Shown: positions 7,285 through 16,261, counted from the stretch's first letter. The stretch is 64,000 nt of DNA from Chloroflexota bacterium (GCA_012270555.1 JAAXIC010000018.1:62001-126000); one strand, 5' to 3'. Notes: generated by a model not told the origin, from the letters alone. Made by a program: numbers and translations.

Positions 7285-9147
7285 ATGACAGCCGGACGCT
7301 CTCGGCGCGCGCTTCCCTTTACGCTCGTTCTCGCGCTCTTGTTGACTTTTGCATTGTCCGCGTGTGCGCTTGCTGAACCGCCAACTACGCCAAGCCCTCC
7401 TTCAGAATCGACCGCAGAGGCCGTTGCGACGGCAACACCTGTGCCGCAGGCGTTTCGTCTCACGATCCTGCACAACAATGACGGTGAATCGCAGTTAATT
7501 AACGCTGGCAGAGAGCGCGAGGACTTCGGCGGTGTGGCGCGCTTTGCTACGCTGGTGGCGAAGTTGCGTCAGGAAGCGCGGGCGAGCGGCAGCGGCGTGC
7601 TGGTCCTTTCCGCTGGTGACAGCTACCAGGCGGGTCCGGAGTTCAGCGCCAGCCTAGCCCGCAGTCCGGAACCCTTCTACGACATCATCGCGCTTGATCT
7701 CATAGGCTACGATGCGCTTGTGCTGGGCAACCATGAATTCGACTTCGGGCCGGACGTTTTGGCGGATGCCATCAGCGGCTCCGCATCGTCTGCTCCCTTT
7801 CTCAGCGTTAACCTGGACTTTAGCGGCGAGCCGCGGCTGGCCGCGCTTGCGGCGGCGGGCCGTATCGCCCGCAGCGCCGTCTTGGTGGTGAATGGAGAGC
7901 GCGTCGGTGTTATCGGCGCCACGACACCGGGTCTACCCTATCTCTCCAGCCCGCGCAACGTACGGGTAGCGAAAGACGTGGCGGCCGTGATCCAGCAGGA
8001 GATCGATGCGCTCCACGCGGCGGGCGTGAACAAGATCATCGTTGTAAACCATCTGCAGAGTGTCTTTGGCGATATTGAACTCGCCGCGGCGCTGCGCGGG
8101 GTTGACGTACTGATTGCCGGCGGCGGCGACGAGTTGCTGGCGAATGAAGGCGCCCTGCTGCTGCCCGGCGATGCAGAGGACATTGTGGGCCCGTACCCGC
8201 TGCTTGCCCCGGATGCTGATGGGAACGACGTGCCGGTGGTGGTTGCGCCCGGTCAATACACGTACGTGGGTCGTTTGATCGTTGAATTCAATGCGGCGGG
8301 GTCCATCACCGCGATCGATCCGGCCAGCGGGCCGGTGCGCGTGGCCGGGGGTGACTACCTGGACGCCGTGGTACCGCATCCGGCGGTGCAGGAGCAAGTG
8401 GTGACGCCGGTCTCCGAATTCGTCGACGCGCTGGCGCGAAGCGCCGTGGGCGCTACGGAAGTGCCCCTGGACGGCCGGCGGCGCGCGGTGCGCTCGCAAG
8501 AAACCAATCAAGGCAACCTCATTGCCGACGCGCTGCTGTGGCAGGCAAATGTGCTAGCCGAACACTTTGGCGCTCCCCAGGCGGTGATTGCAATCCAGAA
8601 TGGCGGGGGCATCCGCAACGACAACGTGATTCCCACGGGCACGCTGTACGAGCTCGACGTCTTCAGCATGACCCCGTTCCCGAACTTCCTGTCAATCGTC
8701 CCGGACATCCCGCCGGAACAGTTGAAGGAAATCCTGGAGAACGCCGTTTCGCGCGTCGAGCGCGGCGCCGGCCGCTTTCCGCAGATCGCCGGCTTCACCT
8801 TTACCTGGGACCCCAACGGCACGGCCCAGGTGCTCGATGACAACGGGCAGGTAGTTATGCCTGGTGAGCGTGTGCGCGACGTGCGGCTTGCCGACGGCAC
8901 GTGGCTCGTGCGCGATGGCGACGTTGTGGCTGATGCGGGTTCCGTGCACGTGGCGACGGTAAACTTCCTGGCGCTTGGTGGCGATCAGTATCCGTACCGC
9001 GGCGCGCCGTTCGTCTCACTTGGCGTCACCTACCGACAGGCGATCGCTAACTATATTGCGCAGGAACTTGGCGGCGTGGTGACGGCTGAGCGCTATCCCG
9101 AGGGTGGCGAGGGCCGCATCGTTGCCACCGGCGACTCCTCTCAGTAG
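7285..9147 (+). CDS. 5'-nucleotidase / 2',3'-cyclic-nucleotide phosphodiesterase family lipoprotein
   Basis: The 620-residue protein carries a signal peptide and lipobox LSAC (Cys27), a Thr/Pro/Ala linker, then a calcineurin-like phosphoesterase domain (about residues 55-300: HNNDGES, SAGDSYQAG, Asn149-His150 in GNHEFDFG, VVNHLQS) and a 5'-nucleotidase C-terminal domain (about 365-570: SQETNQGNLIADALL, AIQNGGGIRND). Family members hydrolyse extracellular nucleotides to recover phosphate and nucleosides. In the first metal motif the usual D-x-H is D-G-E; NNDGES is also found in a large subfamily, so activity is still likely. The ATG follows AAGGAG at a good distance. A damaged partial copy of its 3' end lies at 6004-6096. 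Confidence 0.93.
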   Translation: MTAGRSRRALPFTLVLALLLTFALSACALAEPPTTPSPPSESTAEAVATATPVPQAFRLTILHNNDGESQLINAGREREDFGGVARFATLVAKLRQEARASGSGVLVLSAGDSYQAGPEFSASLARSPEPFYDIIALDLIGYDALVLGNHEFDFGPDVLADAISGSASSAPFLSVNLDFSGEPRLAALAAAGRIARSAVLVVNGERVGVIGATTPGLPYLSSPRNVRVAKDVAAVIQQEIDALHAAGVNKIIVVNHLQSVFGDIELAAALRGVDVLIAGGGDELLANEGALLLPGDAEDIVGPYPLLAPDADGNDVPVVVAPGQYTYVGRLIVEFNAAGSITAIDPASGPVRVAGGDYLDAVVPHPAVQEQVVTPVSEFVDALARSAVGATEVPLDGRRRAVRSQETNQGNLIADALLWQANVLAEHFGAPQAVIAIQNGGGIRNDNVIPTGTLYELDVFSMTPFPNFLSIVPDIPPEQLKEILENAVSRVERGAGRFPQIAGFTFTWDPNGTAQVLDDNGQVVMPGERVRDVRLADGTWLVRDGDVVADAGSVHVATVNFLALGGDQYPYRGAPFVSLGVTYRQAIANYIAQELGGVVTAERYPEGGEGRIVATGDSSQ

Positions 9148-9196
9148 GAGATCGTGCGTAGCTCTAACGAGCACCCCGACTTCGTGCAGCCGCGGG

Positions 9197-9252
9197 ATTA
9201 GGCTGGAGCGGTGAATATCCCCTCACCCCAACCCTCTCCCCGGGGAGAGGGA
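9197..9252. repeat. CCCTCTCCC-family repeat, partial element
   Basis: TTAGGCTGGAGCGGTGAATA followed by TCCCCTCACCCCAACCCTCTCCC and GGGGAGAGGG matches the inner part of the elements at 21709 and 63600. The terminal GGAGACCTTTGCG motif is missing here, so the copy is truncated on its left. Confidence 0.6.
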
Positions 9253-9356
9253 GCAGAGTGCGGAGCCAAGTGAGAGCGGCGCGGTTCCGGCAGCTCTGTG
9301 GCGCTCTTTGTGGCTTCCTTAAGTGGATGTGCCTCTCTCGAAACTGGGCGAGACGC

Positions 9357-9390
9357 AGCGCGGGCCTCTTCTACAGAAGAGGCCCGCGCT
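9357..9390. terminator. Strong hairpin between converging transcripts
   Basis: AGCGCGGGCCTCTTCT and its exact reverse complement are separated by two bases, giving a very stable stem. It lies between the plus-strand nucleotidase gene and the minus-strand gene ending at 9470, so it can stop or protect transcripts from both sides. No T-run follows it on either strand, so it is not a textbook intrinsic terminator. Confidence 0.5.
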
Positions 9391-9469
9391 GCCGTTCTAT
9401 CGGGAACGGTGTAGCCACCGATCCTGTACCGCGTGAACGGGTCGCTGCGGTTCAGCGTGTGGCCGGAGG

Positions 9470-9745
9470 CTATTCGATGGTGATGCGCTCTGCCTTATTC
9501 TTACCGTCTTTGGCGCCGGTCTCGCCGTCTTTGGCGCCGGTCTCGACGCGAATGTCTATGCCGCGACGGATGAAATCGAGCACCGCATTCACCTTTTGGC
9601 TCAGCGTCTCCTGCAAGTTCTCGAACCCCTCACCGGGCGAACTGCGCAGCTCGATGGTGACGCGGAAGAACGGCTGCTCCGCCGGGCCCTTGTGGGCATC
9701 ACCCTTATGGGCATCACCGTTGCCGGTATTCTGTGTATTCTCCAT
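9470..9745 (-). CDS. Small hypothetical protein with two internal tandem duplications
   Basis: I do not recognise the family. The 91-residue protein opens with a Asn/Gly-rich stretch carrying GDAHKGDAHKG, has a central beta-strand/helix segment (FFRVTIELRSS, then LQETLSQKVNAVLDFIRRG) and ends with two copies of ETGAKDG before a Lys-rich tail. The repeats are exact at DNA level: a 21-bp unit at 9504-9524 and 9525-9545, and a 15-bp unit near 9695-9724. The ATG at 9745 has GAAAGGG about 15 bases upstream; the frame extends to 9964 but that part is A/T-rich and unlike coding sequence. It could be a recently slipped allele of a short conserved protein. Confidence 0.5.
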   Translation of the reverse strand: MENTQNTGNGDAHKGDAHKGPAEQPFFRVTIELRSSPGEGFENLQETLSQKVNAVLDFIRRGIDIRVETGAKDGETGAKDGKNKAERITIE

Positions 9746-9971
9746 GATGACGAATCCCTTTCGTGTGAGTGCTTCCGGATGGCGCATGTCGCACAACGGC
9801 GCAGGTTTCTTTGGCGCTTCCTGCGCGCTGGCCCCCCTGACCACCCGGTTGCCGCTGGTTATCGAACCTCTGATTTCAATTATAAACACATCTGGTAAGA
9901 TGATGCAAGAGAATTCAAAGATATTCTTTAAAGAAATGCATCTTTCTTGGTGTTGGTGAGGCAAGTGGCGC

Positions 9972-10682
9972 TTATTGTACGGTCAATTCGCCACGTATCG
10001 CTGCGACTTTGGATAGGACAATTGCCGCTTCCTGCTCGAGGGAAAGCTGAGAAGTATCGAGGACGATGGCATCGGGAGGCTGAGCCAGCGGGGCAGTGTC
10101 CCGACTGCTGTCGAGGCGGTCACGGGCAGCGAGGTTCTCCGCGATCTCAGTAGATGAAGCGTTCGATCCCCTGTCCGTAAGCTCCTGACGGCGGCGCCGC
10201 GTGCGGGTTTCCAGGTCGGCGGTGAGAAAGACCTTCACCTCGGCTTCCGGACAGACCACGGTGCCAATGTCGCGGCCCGCCATCACCACCCCTTTTTGTC
10301 GCGCCAGACGCTGTTGCAGCGGGAGCAAGGCGGCGCGCGCTGCCGGCTGTGCCGCCACCGGCGAGACACCGGCGTCAACGGCCTGACTGCGGATTTCCCA
10401 GGTAACGTCCTCCGTTCCCAGCCAGAGCGTATATTGACGGCCGTCGGCAGCAGTTGGCGGCGCAATGTGAATATCCAGGGTGTCCGCGAGCGCGGCCAGC
10501 GCGGGTCCATTATCCAATGACACCTGCGCGCGCAAGGCGGCCAAGGTCAAGGCCCGGTAGAAGGCGCCGGTGTCTACGAAGAGGTAGCCGAGCCGCGCGG
10601 CAAGGAGGCTACCCAGGGTGCTTTTGCCTGATCCCGCGGTCCCGTCAATGGTGATGGTGAGGCGCGCTCTCGTCTTAGTCAC
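9972..10682 (-). CDS. cmk: Cytidylate kinase (CMP/dCMP kinase)
   Basis: Phosphorylates CMP and dCMP with ATP in the cytosol. The 236-residue product has the P-loop GTAGSGKST (residues 14-22), the CMP-binding segment DTGAFYRALT, the GRDIGTVVCPEA loop and the lid-region RDRLDSSRDTAPL, all diagnostic for the family at its usual length. The start is GTG inside GTGACTAA, which overlaps the stop codon of the upstream pseudouridine synthase gene by eight bases, so translation is probably coupled. The frame is open further upstream but only through the neighbour's coding sequence. Pairing of rlu and cmk genes is common in bacteria. Confidence 0.93.
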   Translation of the reverse strand: MTKTRARLTITIDGTAGSGKSTLGSLLAARLGYLFVDTGAFYRALTLAALRAQVSLDNGPALAALADTLDIHIAPPTAADGRQYTLWLGTEDVTWEIRSQAVDAGVSPVAAQPAARAALLPLQQRLARQKGVVMAGRDIGTVVCPEAEVKVFLTADLETRTRRRRQELTDRGSNASSTEIAENLAARDRLDSSRDTAPLAQPPDAIVLDTSQLSLEQEAAIVLSKVAAIRGELTVQ

Positions 10683-11529
10683 TACGCTTCTTGTTGATTG
10701 CGGCGTTGACGGATGATGTGTCAACCCGATGGTTTTCGCTTGAACTGGTGATACGTGCTTGCCGCTGCGTTGAATGCGACGCAGGCAAGTTGCGGTCTGG
10801 GTTAGCATCCTGAGGCTGCTCATGCCAAAGATCGATCTCTGCCTGAGTAAGAGGCCGGGAAGCTCCCGGCGCGAGGCCCCGCAGGTGCACGGAGCCGATA
10901 CGGACGCGGATCAGGCGCACGGCGCGCTTGCCAATCGCGGAAAGCATGTGCCGTATCTGGCGCTTTCGCCCCTCGGTGAGGGTCATACTGATCCAGGTGC
11001 CGTTTTCATTGTCACGGTTCATCAGTTCCACCGCTACCGGGTTCAACGGATATCCGTCCAAAGTCAGCGGACCGCGCAACGTGTCGCACTGCTGTGCGGT
11101 GAGTGAACCGTTGACCAGGACCGCGTATTCCTTCTCCCCGCCGTAGCGCGGGTGTGCGACGCGGTTTGCCCAGGCACCGTCGTTCGTGAGAAAAAGCAAC
11201 CCCTCACTCTGATTGTCAAGGCGTCCTACGGGACGAAGGAATGCGTACGTAGCGGGCAGAAGGTCGAATACGGTAGGCCGGTTGTAGGGATCGGCGCGAG
11301 TCGCGAGATATCCGGGCGGTTTGTGCAAAGCGAGGTAGGTGCTCGTGGCGGGAAGCGAGACCGGCTTCCCCGCCACCGTTACCGTGTCGCGTGCCGGGTC
11401 TACCTTCGTACCCTGTCTTGCAACCACTGCTCCATTAACGGCTACTTTGCCTTGGGAAATCATATCCTCCGCGCGGCGGCGCGACGCCACGCCGCACCGG
11501 GAGAGGTACTTTTGCAGTCGCTCTTTCAT
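10675..11529 (-). CDS. rluB: 23S rRNA pseudouridine synthase, RsuA/RluB family
   Basis: The 284-residue protein starts with an S4 RNA-binding domain (MKERLQKYLSRCGVASRRRA, about residues 1-60) and continues into a pseudouridine synthase domain with catalytic Asp105 in PVGRLDNQSEGLLFLTNDG and the conserved EGRKRQIRHML block. It should isomerise a uridine in helix 89/93 region of large-subunit rRNA; RluB versus RluE/RsuA cannot be settled without alignment, but the S4 domain favours RluB or RsuA. A tail of about 40 polar residues follows the domain. ATG 11529 has no clear ribosome site. It is the first gene of a two-gene unit with cmk. Confidence 0.9.
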   Translation of the reverse strand: MKERLQKYLSRCGVASRRRAEDMISQGKVAVNGAVVARQGTKVDPARDTVTVAGKPVSLPATSTYLALHKPPGYLATRADPYNRPTVFDLLPATYAFLRPVGRLDNQSEGLLFLTNDGAWANRVAHPRYGGEKEYAVLVNGSLTAQQCDTLRGPLTLDGYPLNPVAVELMNRDNENGTWISMTLTEGRKRQIRHMLSAIGKRAVRLIRVRIGSVHLRGLAPGASRPLTQAEIDLWHEQPQDANPDRNLPASHSTQRQARITSSSENHRVDTSSVNAAINKKRSD

Positions 11530-11669
11530 GACCACAAGTATACAGGGTCGCGAAGCCTTGTCGGTGTTGGGGCGTGCCTGGCATGGCCGCGTGGCTGTGA
11601 GCGTCTGTGCGGTGGATGTCTTAAATGCGCTTTGCATTGTGAATACTGTCTTGTAGCTGAGTCGCCGCG

Positions 11670-11699
11670 TTGACAGCGTCCACAGCCGCGTGCTACGTT
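11670..11699 (+). promoter_or_regulatory. Putative sigma-70-type promoter
   Basis: TTGACA (11670-11675) is followed after 18 bases by TACGTT (11694-11699). It lies in the divergent spacer in front of the sugar isomerase gene, at a sensible distance from the start at 11747. Confidence 0.4.
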
Positions 11700-11746
11700 C
11701 TGCCCGTCAGCTTTGAATGGTGGCGATGACGCAAGAGAGGATTCTA

Positions 11747-12547
11747 ATGAAGGTGCACCTTGGGTGTTTCAGCCGGCCTTGGACCGATTATCCGTTAGAG
11801 GTTTCAATGGAAGGCACGGCGCAGGCGGGCTTCCGGAACTTTGGGTTCATGACCGCGGGGGACGGCTTGCCCTTGCCGCCCAATGCCTCGGCAGATCAGG
11901 TCAGCAATCTGGCCGGATTGCTAGAGAAGTACAACCTGAAGAACCTGGAGAACTATACGAGTATCCCCTGGGGTGATGAGGCCGTGGCACGCTCGGCCCT
12001 GCATAGCTACGTGGACAACAGCCACACGCTGGGCGCGACCTTCATGCACAATAGTGGCACTAACGATGAGGCGCTCTACGACCAGTTCTTGCAGCTCATG
12101 GAAGAGGCCGCCGAATACGCCAAGAGCAAAGGCATCGTGGTAATGATGAAGCCCCACGGCGGCGTGACGGCGACGGCGCGCGGTTTGGTGGCGCTGATGC
12201 AGCGCATTAGTTCCAATAACTTGAAGGTCTTCTACGATCCCGGCAACGTCCTCTTCTATACCGGCGAACGGCCGGAGGACGACTTTGAGGAACTCGCGCC
12301 CTACGTGGCGGGGATGTCCATCAAAGATGAGACCGGCGGCGTCCAGGGCTCTGTGGATGTGACCCCAGGAGATGGGGATGTAGACTTCAGGGCGCTCTTT
12401 ACCATTCTGCGCGACCATGATTTTGACGGACCCTGCATGATCGAGCAACTAGGGAAAGGCACCATCGAGGAAGTCCACCACGAGGCCACGCGCGCCCGCC
12501 GGTACCTGCATGATCTCTTGGATGAACTTGGCGCTGACGTGGACTAG
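11747..12547 (+). CDS. Sugar phosphate isomerase/epimerase (xylose isomerase-like TIM barrel)
   Basis: A 266-residue protein of the AP-endonuclease-2/xylose-isomerase fold, with alternating strands and helices and conserved metal-site neighbourhoods MKPHGG (about residue 140), FYDPGNVLFY and SIKDETGG near residue 200, and CMIEQLGKGT. The ATG at 11747 is chosen because AAGAGAGG sits six bases upstream; an earlier in-frame ATG at 11717 has none. Family members isomerise or epimerise sugars, inositols or hydroxypyruvate. The following SDR gene begins 76 bases downstream on the same strand, and the two probably act in one carbohydrate or polyol breakdown route. Confidence 0.82.
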   Translation: MKVHLGCFSRPWTDYPLEVSMEGTAQAGFRNFGFMTAGDGLPLPPNASADQVSNLAGLLEKYNLKNLENYTSIPWGDEAVARSALHSYVDNSHTLGATFMHNSGTNDEALYDQFLQLMEEAAEYAKSKGIVVMMKPHGGVTATARGLVALMQRISSNNLKVFYDPGNVLFYTGERPEDDFEELAPYVAGMSIKDETGGVQGSVDVTPGDGDVDFRALFTILRDHDFDGPCMIEQLGKGTIEEVHHEATRARRYLHDLLDELGADVD

Positions 12548-12623
12548 GGACAGATTAATTCGCCAACACTTTAACTCGACATAAACGCAGTTCTTGCGTA
12601 CGACGAAGGGAGCAGAGAGACGC

Positions 12624-13352
12624 GTGGGAAGACTGAATGAAATGGTTGCCGTCATCGGCGGCGCGAGCACGGGCATGGGCGCGGCGACGGCACGTCTCTT
12701 CGCGCAAGAAGGTGCGAAAGTTGTCGTGGCGGCCCGCAGCGGCGATAAGCTGGACGCGCTGGTGGACGAGATCACGCAGAATGGCGGCACGGCCCTGGCA
12801 GTGCCAACAGACGCGAACGACCGCGCTGCCGTGGCCGCCATGGCCGAGCGCGCCCGTGAGCAGTTTGGCAGGATCGATGTCTTGGTCAACAGCGTGGGCA
12901 CCAACATCAAGAACCGCGCCTTCACCGAGATGCGGCCGGCGGACTGGGACATGATGATCGCGCACAATCTCACCGTCGCCTACAACCTGGTGGACGCGGT
13001 CCTGCCGATTATGCGCGACCAGGGTGCCGGCACGATCATCCACTATTCGTCGGACGCCGTGCAGAAACCCAATGTCGTCTCCGGCATTGCCTACCAAGCG
13101 ACGAAGCACGGCGTGCGGGGCCTGGCCCACGGCACCATGATGGAAGAGCGCGAGCGCGGCATACGCGTCTCGGTGGTCTTTCCCGGCCCGTGCGAGACGC
13201 CCCTGCTGGATAAACGGCCGGAACCGCCGCCGCCCGAAGCCTTTCCTAAGATGCTCCAACCGGAAGACGTGGCGGAGGCGGCGCTCTTCATCGCCTCGCT
13301 GCCGCCCCGGGCCTACGTGCCGGAAATCGTGCTCGCCGCAAGTCTGATGTAA
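12624..13352 (+). CDS. Short-chain dehydrogenase/reductase (SDR)
   Basis: The 242-residue protein has the classical SDR layout: cofactor loop GGASTGMG (residues 12-19), Asp in PTDAND, VLVNSVGTN for the NNAG region, a catalytic Ser in IIHYSSDA (142-143) and Y157-x-x-x-K161 in YQATKHG. The unusual first Gly-Gly in IGGAS replaces the common TG. GTG 12624 is used as the start because AAGGGAG lies upstream and the protein then begins with the usual xGRLNxxVAVI pattern. It should oxidise a sugar, polyol or hydroxy acid with NAD(P). It follows the sugar isomerase gene and is likely co-transcribed. Confidence 0.87.
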   Translation: MGRLNEMVAVIGGASTGMGAATARLFAQEGAKVVVAARSGDKLDALVDEITQNGGTALAVPTDANDRAAVAAMAERAREQFGRIDVLVNSVGTNIKNRAFTEMRPADWDMMIAHNLTVAYNLVDAVLPIMRDQGAGTIIHYSSDAVQKPNVVSGIAYQATKHGVRGLAHGTMMEERERGIRVSVVFPGPCETPLLDKRPEPPPPEAFPKMLQPEDVAEAALFIASLPPRAYVPEIVLAASLM

Positions 13353-13505
13353 TCGGCGTGGCAGGTAGACGCTGTATAGGGAGATTTCAGGTGGCTTCAG
13401 CGCCTGATGCCTTCTGTCATTAGGGATTGAACTCTTGCCGTAGCACTCACGGAGACCTTAAGGACCGAGCACGATACTTCCACCGTTTCTCACCCTTTGC
13501 ACGCC

Positions 13506-14456
13506 ATGAGTGCCGTTAATTCACCTAGAGCCCTCGTCGCAATTGTCGGCCCAACAGCCACGGGAAAGACAGGACTTGCCGTTGCGCTGGTGGCGGAATT
13601 TAGTGCGGAGATCATCAGCGCCGATTCGCGCCAGGTCTATCGCGGTTTGGACATTGGCACCGCTAAGCCCACTGCGCATGAGCGCGCGCAGGCGCCGCAC
13701 CACGTCTTGGATGTGGTACCTGCGGATAACGCCTCGTTTTCGGTAGCCGTTTGGCGCGGCCATGCTGAGCAAGCGTTGGAAAACCTCACTGCGCGGGGCA
13801 AGCAGCCCTGGCTCGTCGGCGGGACCGGGTTGTATGTACAGTCCCTCGTAGACGGTCTGACGTTCCCTGATGTGCCACCCCAGCCCAAGCTGCGCGCCGA
13901 ACTTGAGCGCACGTTGCAAGCAGAGGGCATTGACGCTCTGGCCGCGCGTTTACAGCATTTGGATTCGGTGGCTGCCGCACAGATTGACCTCCGCAATCCC
14001 CGGCGGCTAATCCGTGCCCTGGAGGTCTGTCTCGTTTCCGGCAAGCCATTCTCCGCTCAGCGCACACGGCATCCGCCGCCGTACCCTGTCTTGCAGATCG
14101 GTCTGCGCACCGACCGCGAATTGCTCTATCAGCGCATTGACGAGCGTGTCGATGAAATGATCGCAGGCGGCTTTGTGGCGGAGGTGGAGTGTCTGCTCGA
14201 TCAAGGTGTGACGACCGATCTGCCAAGCATGCAGAGCGCCGGTTATCGGCAGCTTGCCGCCTACCTGCAAGGATGCGGTACACTGACGGAGGCGGTCCAG
14301 CAGACCAAGTACGCCACGCATCAACTCGCGAAGCGCCAGGAGACTTGGTTCCGCAAACAAAAGGGCATACAATGGATAGAGATCGGTGCGGGTACCGTAG
14401 AATCCGCCAGGGAACGGATTGAAGAGTTCTACGGGGAGTGCGAGCGGCGGCACTAA
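13506..14456 (+). CDS. miaA: tRNA dimethylallyltransferase
   Basis: Transfers a dimethylallyl group to A37 of tRNAs that read UNN codons. The 316-residue sequence shows the P-loop GPTATGKT (15-22), the DSRQVYRGLDIGTAKP substrate motif, HHVLDVV, LVGGTGLYVQSLVDG and NPRRLIRALEV in the right order and at normal family length. ATG 13506 gives the standard N-terminus; no good ribosome site precedes it. The following small gene starts 27 bases after the stop. I see no hfq or mutL neighbour as in enterobacteria. Confidence 0.95.
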   Translation: MSAVNSPRALVAIVGPTATGKTGLAVALVAEFSAEIISADSRQVYRGLDIGTAKPTAHERAQAPHHVLDVVPADNASFSVAVWRGHAEQALENLTARGKQPWLVGGTGLYVQSLVDGLTFPDVPPQPKLRAELERTLQAEGIDALAARLQHLDSVAAAQIDLRNPRRLIRALEVCLVSGKPFSAQRTRHPPPYPVLQIGLRTDRELLYQRIDERVDEMIAGGFVAEVECLLDQGVTTDLPSMQSAGYRQLAAYLQGCGTLTEAVQQTKYATHQLAKRQETWFRKQKGIQWIEIGAGTVESARERIEEFYGECERRH

Positions 14457-14483
14457 ACTCCGCGAGTGAAGGAGAAGCGAACG

Positions 14484-14759
14484 GTGGCCGTGAAGGATAC
14501 GCATAAGGCGTTCGAGCGTCTCACCGGCGCGGGTTACAGCAAGGAGATGACGGAAGCCTTGCTGGAAATCCTGGGTGAGTCGTGGGACGACCTTGTAACC
14601 AGGACGGACATAGCCGACATGGCTACCAGAGCCGACCTGCGCGAACTAGAGTCGCGCTTGGAACTGCGTCTTACGCTGCGTTTTGGCGTAATGCTGGCGG
14701 CTGCTACCAGCTTGATGATCGCCGTACTGCTGGTGCTGGAATTGTTGTCGCCGAGCTAG
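14484..14759 (+). CDS. Mini coiled-coil protein with C-terminal membrane anchor (DUF1640-like)
   Basis: The 91-residue product has an N-terminal helical segment (HKAFERLTGAGYSKEMTEALLEIL), a short charged coiled coil built from repeats TKADLxELE-like (TDIADMATRADLRELESRLELRL) and a single C-terminal membrane span (GVMLAAATSLMIAVLLVLELL). This order matches the DUF1640/CCDC90-like small proteins found in many bacteria, often beside unrelated genes. GTG 14484 is preceded by AAGGAG nine bases upstream, which favours it over the GTG at 14466. A smaller protein of similar design but reversed order is at 48281-48466. Confidence 0.7.
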   Translation: MAVKDTHKAFERLTGAGYSKEMTEALLEILGESWDDLVTRTDIADMATRADLRELESRLELRLTLRFGVMLAAATSLMIAVLLVLELLSPS

Positions 14760-15021
14760 GCTCGGCTATACAGCGAGATGCGTGTCACCGCTCGTATACA
14801 GCGTTAGGAAGCAATGGGCGATTTGGAAGCTCGCCAACTCCAGCGATGAATGAGAAACGAGTGTTTGGTTGCAGCGATTCGCATGTTGGCTGGCCTTAGT
14901 TGAAACCAGACCGGTGCGCGTGTACAGCTAAGCAGCGAAGGCCGAAACGGAACATGGTGCAGTACGCTTGCACTCGATTGATTGGGAAAGGCTCATCACA
15001 AACGGAGAGCTAGAGAGTACG

Positions 15022-15870
15022 ATGGCACAAGACCTAGAATTCATCAAAATGCACGGCACGGGCAACGACTTTGTCGTGGTGGATGCCCGCGCAAACGGCG
15101 CGAGAGCCTGGGCGGAGTTAGCGCCCAAGCTCTGCGACCGGAACTTCGGGGTTGGCAGTGACGGGCTGCTCCTCATTGATACGGATGATAGCCAGGGCTA
15201 CCAGTTCAGGATGTTCAATCCCGATGGCAGCGAGGCAGAAATGTGCGGCAACGGCATCCGCTGCTTTGCCAAGTACCTCTATGACACCGGTGAAATTGGT
15301 GAAGGCTGGCTGGATGTCGATACGCTCGCGGGTATGCTCAAGGTCAATGTGCATCCGGGCGACAACGACCACTTCTCCGTCTCCGTGGACATGGGCCCGC
15401 CCTTCTTGGCCCCGGCGGAGATCCCGGTGCAGGCCAACACCACTCCGGTGAAAGACTTGCCGCTAAGCGTAAACGGTACGGATCTCACGATAACGGCCGT
15501 CTCCATGGGCAACCCTCACGCCATAACATTCCTTGATGATATCGAGTCTTTCCCCCTCACCACCATCGGCCCGGAAGTAGAACACCATCCGGCGTTTCCC
15601 AAGCGCACGAATTTCGAAATTGCCCAGGTGGTGGGGCGCGACCGGATCGAGGTCAAGGTGTGGGAACGCGGCGCCGGCCCCACGCTGGCATGCGGCACCG
15701 GCGCATGCGCCACGGCGGTGGCCGCCCGTTTGCATGGCTTGACCGATGAGACCGTCACCGTCGGTCTCCCCGGGGGGGATCTGACCATCTCGTGGGACGG
15801 TCAAGGCCATGTCCTCATGCGGGGCGCGGCGCAGACGGTGTTCTCCGGTAGTTGGTTGCAAGGGGGCTAG
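15022..15870 (+). CDS. dapF: Diaminopimelate epimerase
   Basis: Converts LL- to meso-diaminopimelate, the precursor of lysine and of peptidoglycan cross-links, by a two-cysteine acid-base mechanism without cofactor. Both catalytic cysteines are present: Cys75 in MCGNGIRC and Cys224 in ACGTGACAT. The N-terminal KMHGTGNDF and the MGNPHAI segment are also typical. The 282-residue length is normal. ATG 15022 is taken because it gives the standard start and follows an AGAGAG stretch. dapL- and lysA-type genes are also in this window but scattered, so the pathway is not one operon here. Confidence 0.95.
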   Translation: MAQDLEFIKMHGTGNDFVVVDARANGARAWAELAPKLCDRNFGVGSDGLLLIDTDDSQGYQFRMFNPDGSEAEMCGNGIRCFAKYLYDTGEIGEGWLDVDTLAGMLKVNVHPGDNDHFSVSVDMGPPFLAPAEIPVQANTTPVKDLPLSVNGTDLTITAVSMGNPHAITFLDDIESFPLTTIGPEVEHHPAFPKRTNFEIAQVVGRDRIEVKVWERGAGPTLACGTGACATAVAARLHGLTDETVTVGLPGGDLTISWDGQGHVLMRGAAQTVFSGSWLQGG

Positions 15871-15872
15871 GC

Positions 15873-16208
15873 ATGTCCGACGGTACTAAGCGCACGCTCA
15901 TCATCATTCTTGCTCTGGTGCTCGGCATTGTTTCCATTGCCCCTTTCGGCAGGATCAACCGCAGCGAGCGGGCCGGCGTGCTGGCGGCAGTGGCAACCGC
16001 AATTGTCGGTCTTGTCGCCTTCATGCGCCGCGAGACGGAGGGCGAACTCCTTGGCATTCCCTATAGCTTCAGCCCCCCGACGTTCGACCGGTTGAAGAGC
16101 CGGTTGTGGAATGCCGACGACCCGCGCACCCTTACGCCGCACATCTTCGGTTGGGGTTGGAGCATTAATTTCTACCAGATTTGCAAGCGCATCGGCCTTA
16201 TTTCCTAA
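15873..16208 (+). CDS. Small membrane protein with DUF5808-type C-terminus
   Basis: The ATG lies two bases after the dapF stop codon, so the pair is probably co-translated. The 111-residue product begins with two hydrophobic helices (TLIIILALVLGIVSIA and GVLAAVATAIVGLVAF) separated by a short basic loop, followed by a soluble tail. The tail contains WNADDPRTLTPHIFGWGWSINF, split here as NADDPRTLTP and FGWGWSINF, which matches the DUF5808 pattern seen in small membrane proteins and integral regulators of Firmicutes, Actinobacteria and Chloroflexi. Function unknown. Confidence 0.72.
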   Translation: MSDGTKRTLIIILALVLGIVSIAPFGRINRSERAGVLAAVATAIVGLVAFMRRETEGELLGIPYSFSPPTFDRLKSRLWNADDPRTLTPHIFGWGWSINFYQICKRIGLIS

Positions 16209-16261
16209 GAAACTTACTCTACAATACGGTACAAACATCCTTGCCACAGAGGTCACTGCGC

